Assembly: GCA_031278835.1 (NCBI GenBank)
Contig: JAITJP010000213.1
Coordinates: forward strand, 1 to 8,742
Reading direction: 5' to 3'
Origin: Deltaproteobacteria bacterium
Lineage (GTDB): Bacteria; Desulfobacterota; Desulfarculia; Adiutricales; Adiutricaceae
DNA length: 8,742 bases
The stretch's first letter is position 1; each line of letters begins with the position of its first letter. Shown here piece by piece: positions 1-5,384 of the stretch. The notes below the pieces were generated by a model that saw nothing but the letters and a program-made list of their open reading frames with translations, searched no databases and was not told the DNA's origin. The position numbers and the translations under genes were made by a program.

Positions 1-219
1 TTTGGCATGGTCTCAAACGCTTTTATCCGGATAGTTAACCAATTGGACAACAAAGAGATTGTCAAATTTGATCTATCCGAGGACATGAGCACGGAAACGG
101 CCATGATCTTTGGAGAAATCTATCGCCACAAAGGTGAGTGGAAATTTAAAGCCGTGGGGCAAGGCTTTACCGGAGGTCTTCACGCTTTGGCCTCGCATTT
201 CAACGTTGACGTGGAATGA
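1..219 (+). CDS. TerD-family stress/tellurium-resistance protein, C-terminal part only
   Basis: This is the 3' end of a gene that starts before the window; the frame is open from base 1 and stops with TGA at 217-219. The visible 72 residues match the C-terminal part of the TerD family: a stretch reading NAFIRIVN, then DLSEDMSTETAMIFGEIYRH, then GEWKFKAVGQGF. TerD proteins are cytoplasmic, calcium-binding proteins of the tellurite/general stress response, and several paralogues often sit together, so more ter genes may lie upstream. The ATG at 7 is an internal Met, because the preceding codons (Phe-Gly) continue the family alignment. Family membership is clear; the exact paralogue (TerD, TerE, TerZ) cannot be told from this fragment. 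The gene converges on the minus-strand DUF805 gene across a shared terminator. Confidence 0.9.
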   Translation, partial: FGMVSNAFIRIVNQLDNKEIVKFDLSEDMSTETAMIFGEIYRHKGEWKFKAVGQGFTGGLHALASHFNVDVE

Positions 220-233
220 GAGGTTTTTACAGA

Positions 234-280
234 CCCATAAACAAAAACGGCGGGGCTTACCCGCCGCTTTTGTTTATGGG
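234..280. terminator. Bidirectional intrinsic terminator between terD-like and DUF805 genes
   Basis: Arms of 21 nt (234-254 and 260-280) pair with one mismatch around the loop GCTTA. The GC core CGGCGGG/CCCGCCG (248-254, 260-266) is flanked by an A-rich tract on one side and a T-rich tract on the other. It therefore reads as stem plus U-run on both strands: CTTTTGTTTAT on plus, TTTTTGTTTAT on minus. It lies between two convergent stop codons (219 and 292), as expected for a shared terminator. Confidence 0.9.
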
Positions 281-291
281 GCCCTTATTTT

Positions 292-891
292 TTATTTTGG
301 CTTTTTAGACTCTTCGAGAGAACTGGCCTTTTCGGCTGGTTGGTCCCCAGGCCTGGGTGGGGCCCCGGGGTAGGGCTCGGCCCAATAAGGCGGTCTTTGG
401 TCAGGGTAGGGCCAACTCCCAGGTGAATTTATGGGATAAGGGGCTTCTTGGTAATCCTCTTGGCCATTGGTCATTTCTTGATAATCATATGGATTATATA
501 GGGGAACTTGATAATTAATATCTCTGGGATAACCATGAACATTAGGTTCTGGATCTCCTCTAATGCAGCCGAAAATTATAATGGTAATAAAATTTACTAT
601 AGGTATTAAATTAAGTACTGTAATAATATTTTCACCATCGAAGTCGTGTATTCTTCTCGTGGTAGCGGAAATAAAAGGTAAATATAGAAGATATAAATAG
701 AAAGAAAGACATAACTGAATAATGGTGAAATTTCTTGTAATTAAAAATAGAAAAATTCTAATTTTATGAGCGGTTAATATAAATACTACAATGGTAAAGG
801 CAGTATTTAAAATGAACCACATCCAATATTCAGACCGATTGGCTCGTCCAGAAAAGTTAACTATTGACGGTATAACTGGAATTTTGGACAT
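292..891 (-). CDS. DUF805 inner-membrane protein with Pro/Tyr-rich C-terminal tail
   Basis: A 199-residue protein. Residues about 12-22 (FSGRANRSEYW) and 79-84 (RRIHDF), followed by a hydrophobic stretch and GDPEPNVHGYP (112-122), match the DUF805 membrane family, whose members usually have a few transmembrane helices and no proven activity. Hydrophobic segments lie near 25-41, 45-75 and 89-110. The family domain ends near residue 122. The remaining about 75 residues are a hydrophilic tail rich in Pro, Tyr, Gly and Glu with a Lys-rich end. The ATG at 891 is preferred over a GTG at 900 because AAGGGTG lies six bases before the ATG. The domain-coding part is clearly AT-rich while the tail is GC-rich. 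It appears to be a single-gene unit with its own promoter candidate and the shared terminator. Function is unknown; the membrane location is inferred. Confidence 0.8.
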   Translation of the reverse strand: MSKIPVIPSIVNFSGRANRSEYWMWFILNTAFTIVVFILTAHKIRIFLFLITRNFTIIQLCLSFYLYLLYLPFISATTRRIHDFDGENIITVLNLIPIVNFITIIIFGCIRGDPEPNVHGYPRDINYQVPLYNPYDYQEMTNGQEDYQEAPYPINSPGSWPYPDQRPPYWAEPYPGAPPRPGDQPAEKASSLEESKKPK

Positions 892-944
892 TATAATCAC
901 CCTTGACTAGCCGTGTCCGGAAAAAAGCGCTTAAATATTCTCTG

Positions 945-973
945 ACGATAACATAGAAAAGATATTTTGGCAA
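945..973 (-). promoter_or_regulatory. Candidate sigma-70-type promoter for the DUF805 gene
   Basis: On the minus strand TTGCCA (968-973; 5 of 6 to TTGACA) and TATCGT (945-950; 4 of 6 to TATAAT) are separated by exactly 17 bases. Transcription would begin near 937-938 and give a leader of about 46 bases before the ATG at 891. This is a match by eye only. Confidence 0.4.
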
Positions 974-1009
974 ATTACTTTTTTTACTTCCGATTATCCC
1001 GGCTCGTTC

Positions 1010-1068
1010 AGCCCAGCGCCCAGGTCAGGCCCGGCCGTTGGAAGCCCAGCGCCCAGGTCAGGCCCGGC
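1010..1068. repeat. 26-bp direct repeat, two exact copies, period 33
   Basis: Two identical 26-base copies at 1010-1035 and 1043-1068, each starting AGCCCAGCGCCC and ending CAGGCCCGGC, are separated by 7 bases. The period of 33 is a multiple of three, but no credible gene spans it. Only two copies and a 7-base spacer are present, so it is not a CRISPR array. Confidence 0.9.
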
Positions 1069-1165
1069 TATGGCCAGAAAATTTCCCCCCAAGGCCAAAC
1101 GGCCACCAAGGGGCCTAGGAGCCCTTCAGAGTTTAGACCCCTATGGGAATGCCTAAAAAGTTTTC

Positions 1166-1234
1166 AAACCGCCTCACCGGTCAAATTTGGGCCTTTACGG
1201 GCCAATTTTGAGCTAGGTCAGAGGTGGTTTTTTT
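1166..1234. repeat. Long imperfect inverted repeat ending in a T-run
   Basis: Outer arms AAACCGCCTC (1166-1175) and GAGGTGGTTT (1221-1230) pair at 9 of 10 positions. Inner arms TCAAATTTGG (1181-1190) and CCAATTTTGA (1202-1211) also pair at 9 of 10, closed by CC/GG around TTTAC. Seven T occupy 1228-1234. On the plus strand this resembles a large terminator or structured RNA, yet no plus-strand gene lies just upstream. A remnant of a small repeat element is another reading. Confidence 0.6.
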
Positions 1235-1349
1235 GGGGGGGCTGTGAAAACCGAGTCCTAAACTCACCGGTCAGGGTAAAATAGGCCAAAAGGCTCATTT
1301 TTTCGCGGGCGCTCAGGTGGGCCGGTGATTGGCTTGGGCCAAGCTCATA

Positions 1350-1399
1350 AAAAAATGGCCCAATTTGTCCCCTGGCCGGGGCGAATTGGGCCATTTTTT
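1350..1399. terminator. Strong bidirectional terminator after ilvE
   Basis: Perfect 16-base arms at 1350-1365 and 1384-1399 (AAAAAATGGCCCAATT and its complement) enclose a second stem CCCC/GGGG (1369-1372, 1378-1381). On the minus strand the stem ends in a run of seven T, 37 bases after the ilvE stop, so it most likely ends the tRNA-tig-coaD-ilvE unit. The plus strand also ends in six T. Confidence 0.92.
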
Positions 1400-1435
1400 G
1401 TGTGGGGGCCGATTATCTGGTTTTAAGAAAGGGGC

Positions 1436-2509
1436 TTATCGATCGACGAATTCAATCCAGCCGCGAGTGTCTTTTTTATGGCCGTATTGGAGGCCCACCA
1501 GCTCGTCATAGAGCTTTTGGGTTATGGGGCCAACCTGGCCGTCGCCCACGGTAAATTCTTTTTCCTTGTAGCAAAGGGTGCCCACGGGCGAGATAACCAC
1601 GGCCGTGCCGGCCCCAAAAGCTTCGCTTAGACGGCCAGAGGCTTTGGCCTCAAGGATCTCGTTGATGTCTAGGAGTTTTTCTTGGACCTCGATATCAAGG
1701 TCTCTGGCCACCTCAAAGACCGAGGACCTGGTCACCCCTGGCAAGATGGTGCCAGTCAAGGGGGCGGTTATGATTTTTTGGTCAATGACGAAAAACATGT
1801 TCATGCTGCCGACTTCTTCGACATAGCGATGCTCAATTGAGTCTAGCCACAAAAGCTGGGTATAGCCAATTCGGGCGGCTTTTTCGGTGGCCAGTAAACT
1901 TGAGGCATAGCTGGCTCCGGCCTTGACCGCCCCCAGGCCCCCGGGGGCCGACCTGGTGTAAAAACTTTCCACGTATATGCGGATCGGGGCAAAACCATCC
2001 TTGTAGTAAGCCCCAACCGGAGACAGGATGATATAGAGCAAATATTCTTTGGAGGGTCTGACCCCAAGGTGGGGTTCGGTGGCGATAATGGTGGGCCGTA
2101 CGTACAGTGAAGCCCCCGGTTGCTTGGGCACCCAATGGCCATCGACTCTCAATAACTCTTTTAAGGCTTTAAGCATAAACTCTTCGTCTATGGGCGGAAC
2201 GCACAGGCGATCGGCCGATTGATTAAAGCGTTTAAAATTTTCGCGGGGACGAAAGAGAGCCAAACGATCGTCTGGATGGCGATAGCACTTAAGGCCTTCG
2301 AAGATGGTCTGGCTATAGTGGAGGACCATGGCCGCCGGAGACATGACTAGGGGGGCGTAGGCTTCAATCCTGGGTTGACGCCAAGCCCCGTCATAATAGT
2401 CCATTTTGAACATATGATCGGTAAATTTATCTCCAAAACCTAGTTTTGTCTCGTCTTTAGGACGTTCCTTGAGTTGGCTTTGGAGGCGAAGCCGCTTAAT
2501 GATTTCCAT
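1436..2509 (-). CDS. ilvE: Branched-chain amino-acid aminotransferase (class IV PLP enzyme)
   Basis: This 357-residue protein transfers the amino group between Leu/Ile/Val and 2-oxoglutarate, the last step of branched-chain amino-acid synthesis and the first of their breakdown, in the cytoplasm. The catalytic lysine that holds PLP is Lys196 in GAVKAGASYA. The downstream YVEEVGSMNMFF (229-240) contains the Glu that contacts the PLP ring nitrogen, and the phosphate-binding end lies at LPGVTR (256-261) and GAGTAVVISPVG (299-310). Substrate-side motifs include FEGLKCYR (70-77) and YVRPTI (136-141). Its length and the long N-terminus fit the larger BCAT subgroup that includes the eukaryotic enzymes, rather than the roughly 300-residue E. 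coli IlvE type. ATG is preceded by GGAG five bases upstream. It starts 45 bases after coaD and is followed by a strong terminator, so it is probably the last gene of the unit. Confidence 0.96.
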   Translation of the reverse strand: MEIIKRLRLQSQLKERPKDETKLGFGDKFTDHMFKMDYYDGAWRQPRIEAYAPLVMSPAAMVLHYSQTIFEGLKCYRHPDDRLALFRPRENFKRFNQSADRLCVPPIDEEFMLKALKELLRVDGHWVPKQPGASLYVRPTIIATEPHLGVRPSKEYLLYIILSPVGAYYKDGFAPIRIYVESFYTRSAPGGLGAVKAGASYASSLLATEKAARIGYTQLLWLDSIEHRYVEEVGSMNMFFVIDQKIITAPLTGTILPGVTRSSVFEVARDLDIEVQEKLLDINEILEAKASGRLSEAFGAGTAVVISPVGTLCYKEKEFTVGDGQVGPITQKLYDELVGLQYGHKKDTRGWIEFVDR

Positions 2510-2554
2510 TATGACTCCATTTATCGAAAAAACAAACCAAATAGAGATGGTGCC

Positions 2555-3049
2555 CTAGATTTGGGAAGTCTTGTATTTTGATTTAAGACTTGTAGCCACG
2601 GCCGGATGGACCAGCGCGTCTATGTTGGCCCCCAAAGAAGCCGCCTCCTTTATGGTCGAGGAGCTTATGAAGAACCAATGATAGTCGGCCATTAAAAAAA
2701 TGGTTTGAACTTGAGCTTCCAAGTGGCGATTGATGACGGCCAGTTGATACTCATATTCAAAGTCGGCCGAACCTCTAAGGCCCCGTAAAATGGCCGAAGC
2801 CCCCTTGGCTTTGGCAAAGTCAACGGTAAGACCGTCAAAGGCGGCTATCTCAATTTTGTCAAAAGGTAAATGGGCCAAACACTCTTTTAAAAGTTCAAGT
2901 CTTTCATCTAAAGTAAAGAGAGTTTTTTTATTTGGATTGATAGCCACCGAAACTATTATTTTTTCAAATACGTTCAATCCCATCTCCACCAAACTTAGAT
3001 GACCGTTGGTTGGAGGGTCGAAAGAACCAGGATAAATGGCTATGGTCAT
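2555..3049 (-). CDS. coaD: Phosphopantetheine adenylyltransferase
   Basis: A 164-residue enzyme of normal family length. It joins ATP and 4'-phosphopantetheine to give dephospho-CoA, the next-to-last step of CoA synthesis. The nucleotidyltransferase fold is shown by YPGSFDPPTNGH (6-17), which contains the TxGH ATP-binding motif (14-17). The conserved lysine pair follows at 41-42, then LRGLRGSADFEYEYQLAVINRHL with its core at 88-110, and ISSSTIKE (128-135) matches the second nucleotide motif. The residues just before that motif (YHWFF) differ a little from the common pattern. The ATG lies only three bases after the TGA of the upstream trigger-factor gene and has only a weak ribosome site inside that gene's end, so translational coupling is likely. 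Its placement between tig and ilvE is not one I recognise from other genomes. Confidence 0.96.
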   Translation of the reverse strand: MTIAIYPGSFDPPTNGHLSLVEMGLNVFEKIIVSVAINPNKKTLFTLDERLELLKECLAHLPFDKIEIAAFDGLTVDFAKAKGASAILRGLRGSADFEYEYQLAVINRHLEAQVQTIFLMADYHWFFISSSTIKEAASLGANIDALVHPAVATSLKSKYKTSQI

Positions 3050-3052
3050 GGC

Positions 3053-4822
3053 TCAATCCGGTTGGCCGGAAGTGGAACCATCGGGATTAGGGCCATCAGT
3101 GGAAGTTTGGTCGCCTTGGTCGTTTGACTCAGGCCCGGCCTCAGAGGCCGGCTCAGCTGAGCTCTCCGGAGCGATCTCAGAGCTGGGCTCAGGAGTCGAT
3201 TCGGGCGAGGGACCAGAGGCCGACTCATCCGAGGACTCGGCCGGGGACTCGGGCTTTGGGTCGCTTGGGGTGGATGTATAGGGGTTTTCATAGAGCGGCG
3301 TCTGGGAGTCATCCGAGGACTCGGCCGAGGACTCGGGCTTTGGGTCGCTTTGGGCGGATGTATAGGGGTTTTCATAGAACGGCCTCAGGGAGTCGATCGA
3401 CCGCATGTCGACCGGTTGGCCGACAAAGTAGCTCTCAAAATCACTTTTGGGCAAAGGTGAGTGATCCCATTGATGGATGTAGACTTGAGCTTTGGCTTCT
3501 AGAAAATCATAGATTTTATCGGTCAAAATGGCGTTTCTATGGTTCTGGTCGCGGTCGGCGAACTGTTTATCATCCTTTTTTGAGGCTTTGTCGTTATACT
3601 CAGCCAAATCATAGTGCATGGCCTGGGCCACTTCAGCGTCGGTAACGATTATTTTGAATTCATCAATCACGTGTTGAAAGATGAAGGTCATTTTTTTGGT
3701 GTATAAGGCCGGATCTTTAAATTTGGCCCTCAAGTCCGGATCTTTTAACCAGGATTCAAGGGATTCATTGACTTCAGAGTTTGTCCTCTTTTGAAGCTGG
3801 TTTCTATAATAGATGATATTTTTATCGATTTGTTCATCAATAAGAGGAGTTGGTACATGGATTATAGTGTTAGCAACTAATTGCTCACAAATTTGGTCGT
3901 CAAGGGATTCTCTCGCTCTGGTTAAGAGTTGTTTGCTGATTTTATCTTTTAAATATTTTGTGTAATCATCCAAAGTGTTGATATTTGGTAAATTGATATC
4001 CACAATCATTTCGTCGTCAATGACGGGGATGTTGAACTGATATATTTTTAATACTTTAAAAGTACCGTAACATTTATCTCGATCATTTTGGTCCATAACA
4101 ATGTTTTGAGGGTAAACACCATAAATGGTGGCGGTTTGGCCGACTTTAAGCCCAATTAAATTATCGATTAAGAGCTTATGGCTAAAATCCTCGGTCAGGT
4201 CATACTCGCCGATCTCGGTCTCCCCTAAGGGCTTGTTCGAAGGATCAAAGAGCTGGACTTGGGCGCTGAGGCGATCGCCCGGTTGGATTTGATAATCCGC
4301 GGGCGCCTCGCTTATGGTGGCCAGCTTGCGGGCTTCAGCCTTTAGTAACTTTTGGATGTACTCCTCGGTTACCACGGGCTCGAAATAGACCACCTTGAGC
4401 GACTCAAGATCGGGCAATTTTATCGGAGGGATGATCTCAAAGGCCACCTCGCAACGAAAGGGTTGCCCATCCTTAAACTCATATTTGGTGAAACGAGGGG
4501 CGGTGACCGGGATTAAGTTAATGTCTCGTATGGCATCATTGACCATGGGGATGATACGAACATTAATCAATTTATCGGTGATATGTTTTTTATAGGTGTT
4601 TAAAACCATGTTTCTTGGAGCTTTGCCGGTCCTAAATCCCTTAATTTGGTATTTTGATGAAAATTCAGAGATTATTAAGTCTAAAGCTTCAGAAAAAAGA
4701 CTATAAGGAAATAGCATAGATACATGTTTCTTTGTAATAGAAATATCTTCTACGGAGATCTGAATTTTAGCCACAGATTCTTGTTTCTTTGTACTGGAAT
4801 TATCTGGTCCGGAGGTCTGCAT
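3053..4822 (-). CDS. tig: Trigger-factor-like ribosome-associated chaperone with long Ser/Glu/Pro tail
   Basis: A 589-residue protein; trigger factors usually have about 430-450. The N-terminal ribosome-binding domain carries the signature GFRTGKAP (62-69), which docks on ribosomal protein L23. A divergent FKBP-like domain follows at about 180-261 (GDRLSAQVQLFD to FKVLKIY). Where active members have an IPGFE-type motif, this one reads LLIDNLIGLKVGQ, so prolyl isomerase activity is doubtful. The SurA-like chaperone part runs to about 456. The last roughly 115 residues are an acidic Ser/Glu/Pro/Asp-rich, probably disordered tail with a 28-residue repeat (YENPYT at 483 and 511). The ATG at 4822 is chosen over a TTG at 4849 because GGGG precedes it by five bases; the TTG extension is Phe-rich and lacks a site. 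The gene lies 45 bases after tRNA-Leu and 3 bases before coaD. The middle and 5' parts are AT-rich, the tail GC-rich. Confidence 0.9.
   Translation of the reverse strand: MQTSGPDNSSTKKQESVAKIQISVEDISITKKHVSMLFPYSLFSEALDLIISEFSSKYQIKGFRTGKAPRNMVLNTYKKHITDKLINVRIIPMVNDAIRDINLIPVTAPRFTKYEFKDGQPFRCEVAFEIIPPIKLPDLESLKVVYFEPVVTEEYIQKLLKAEARKLATISEAPADYQIQPGDRLSAQVQLFDPSNKPLGETEIGEYDLTEDFSHKLLIDNLIGLKVGQTATIYGVYPQNIVMDQNDRDKCYGTFKVLKIYQFNIPVIDDEMIVDINLPNINTLDDYTKYLKDKISKQLLTRARESLDDQICEQLVANTIIHVPTPLIDEQIDKNIIYYRNQLQKRTNSEVNESLESWLKDPDLRAKFKDPALYTKKMTFIFQHVIDEFKIIVTDAEVAQAMHYDLAEYNDKASKKDDKQFADRDQNHRNAILTDKIYDFLEAKAQVYIHQWDHSPLPKSDFESYFVGQPVDMRSIDSLRPFYENPYTSAQSDPKPESSAESSDDSQTPLYENPYTSTPSDPKPESPAESSDESASGPSPESTPEPSSEIAPESSAEPASEAGPESNDQGDQTSTDGPNPDGSTSGQPD
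3222..3383 (-). repeat. Tandem 84-bp repeat in the tail of the trigger-factor gene
   Basis: Two in-frame copies (3222-3299 and 3306-3383, period 84) encode 28-residue units beginning YENPYTS and continuing SDPKPES and AESSD. The DNA copies are nearly identical over long stretches, for instance around 3277 and 3361, which points to a fairly recent duplication or ongoing homogenisation. Confidence 0.9.
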
Positions 4823-4867
4823 TTTAGCCCCAAAAAAAAGATAAAACAATTAAACTATCTGGCGACA

Positions 4868-4952
4868 TGGTGCGAGAGAGGGGAGTTGAACCCCTACGGC
4901 CTAAACCGCCGGCTCCTAAGGCCGGTGCGTCTACCAATTCCGCCACTCTCGC
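4868..4952 (-). tRNA. tRNA-Leu (anticodon UAG)
   Basis: The minus strand folds as a class II tRNA of 85 nt. The acceptor arm GCGAGAG (4946-4952) pairs with CTCTCGC; the D-loop region has GGCGGAATTGGTAGACGC. The anticodon stem CCGGC/GCCGG carries loop CTTAGGA with anticodon TAG at 4916-4918. A long variable arm and the T-loop GTTCAACTC follow. A 3' CCA is encoded (4868-4870). The long variable arm and the anticodon agree on leucine, CUA/CUN codons. It sits just upstream of tig, so both may share one transcript with tRNA processing in between. Confidence 0.98.
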
Positions 4953-4973
4953 GAAAAACAAATATTTAAGTAA

Positions 4974-4979
4974 ACTATA
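4974..4979 (-). promoter_or_regulatory. Possible -10 element for tRNA-Leu
   Basis: TATAGT on the minus strand (5 of 6 to TATAAT) ends 21 bases before the mature tRNA 5' end, a usual distance. No good -35 match is visible at 16-18 bases upstream, but the flank is very AT-rich and might act as an UP-like element. Confidence 0.3.
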
Positions 4980-5043
4980 TAACGTCTAACTTAAAATTTA
5001 TTTTAACAATAGTTATATGTTTTATGGTTAAAGATAATATTTT

Positions 5044-5061
5044 AAAGTAAAAATTTACTTT
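5044..5061. repeat. AT-rich inverted repeat upstream of tRNA-Leu
   Basis: Arms AAAGTAAA (5044-5051) and TTTACTTT (5054-5061) are exact complements around AA. The site is about 90 bases upstream of the tRNA 5' end and could be a regulator site or simply AT-rich chance. Confidence 0.5.
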
Positions 5062-5106
5062 GGTTTTTGAAAAAACGGCCTAAATAAAAAACGCGGTCAG
5101 CTTAAA

Positions 5107-5126
5107 GGAAAATCTTAAGATTTTCC
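5107..5126. repeat. Perfect 20-bp palindrome downstream of rpoN
   Basis: GGAAAATCTT is followed directly by its complement AAGATTTTCC with no spacer. As RNA it could form an 8-bp stem with loop TTAA; on the minus strand it is followed by only three T, so it is a poor terminator. A dimeric regulator site is the other reading. Confidence 0.7.
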
Positions 5127-5384
5127 AGGGTTTTTAGGTTCCGACTAAAGGGAGTCCTTTGGTTGGCAAAGAAATAATTTACTCCATTGAAAGACAAAAG
5201 GCAAGTTTTTTTATGGCCAAATTTTTCATTTTCGCTTTGGTATTTTATTCTTAAACCGAGTTGACTTTGGCCTTTAGCCAAGGCCCTTTTGGCGGCCCTG
5301 GTCAAAGGCTTAAGGTGAAAAATTTATTGTCCCTGGGTAATTTTGGAAAGGTTGGTTGGACCGGCCCTTTTTGGGGCTAACTGG

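Larger units (their letters stand above)
892..1349. other. Gene-poor intergenic region
   Basis: No convincing gene lies between the DUF805 start and the ilvE terminator. Open frames here begin at TTG or other weak starts, lack a ribosome site and show no family resemblance. The region holds the promoter candidate at 945-973, a 26-bp direct repeat (1010-1068), a small hairpin AAGGGGC/GCCCTT (1108-1126), a long imperfect hairpin (1166-1230) followed by seven T, and a short palindrome GCTTGG-g-CCAAGC (1332-1344). A decayed gene or an unrecognised structured RNA cannot be excluded. Confidence 0.6.
4980..5384. other. AT-rich spacer between rpoN and tRNA-Leu
   Basis: No gene is supported. A minus-strand frame of 67 codons (5305 to 5102) starts with TTG, has no ribosome site and resembles no family I know. 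The 4980-5100 part is very AT-rich and probably holds promoter DNA for the tRNA-tig unit. Two palindromes (5044-5061, 5107-5126) lie here, and nested GGCC-rich inverted segments at 5270-5309 may fold in the RNA downstream of rpoN. I see no standard stem with a T-run to end the rpoN unit. A ribosome-hibernation gene (hpf), common after rpoN, is not present. Confidence 0.6.

Noticed and set aside
1010..1068. Possible CRISPR array
   Set aside because: There are only two repeat copies, a 7-base spacer and no cas genes.
967..1284. Plus-strand open frame of 105 codons
   Set aside because: It starts with TTG, has no ribosome site, shows no family resemblance and runs through the direct repeat and the long hairpin. 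It is more likely non-coding.
1329..1511. Plus-strand open frame of 60 codons
   Set aside because: It crosses the ilvE terminator hairpin and the antisense strand of ilvE; no ribosome site or known domain.
3036..3645. Plus-strand and second minus-strand open frames in the tig tail region
   Set aside because: They are long only because the GC-rich repetitive tail has few stop codons in any frame; compositions are Arg/Ser/Pro shadows of the real frame.
4724..4969. Plus-strand open frame of 81 codons across the tRNA
   Set aside because: Its second half is the antisense translation of tRNA-Leu, a well-known false protein, and the first half is antisense to tig.
5102..5305. Minus-strand open frame of 67 codons after rpoN
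   Set aside because: TTG start, no ribosome site, basic composition without a recognisable domain, and it ends inside the 20-bp palindrome. It does not resemble the hpf family expected after rpoN.
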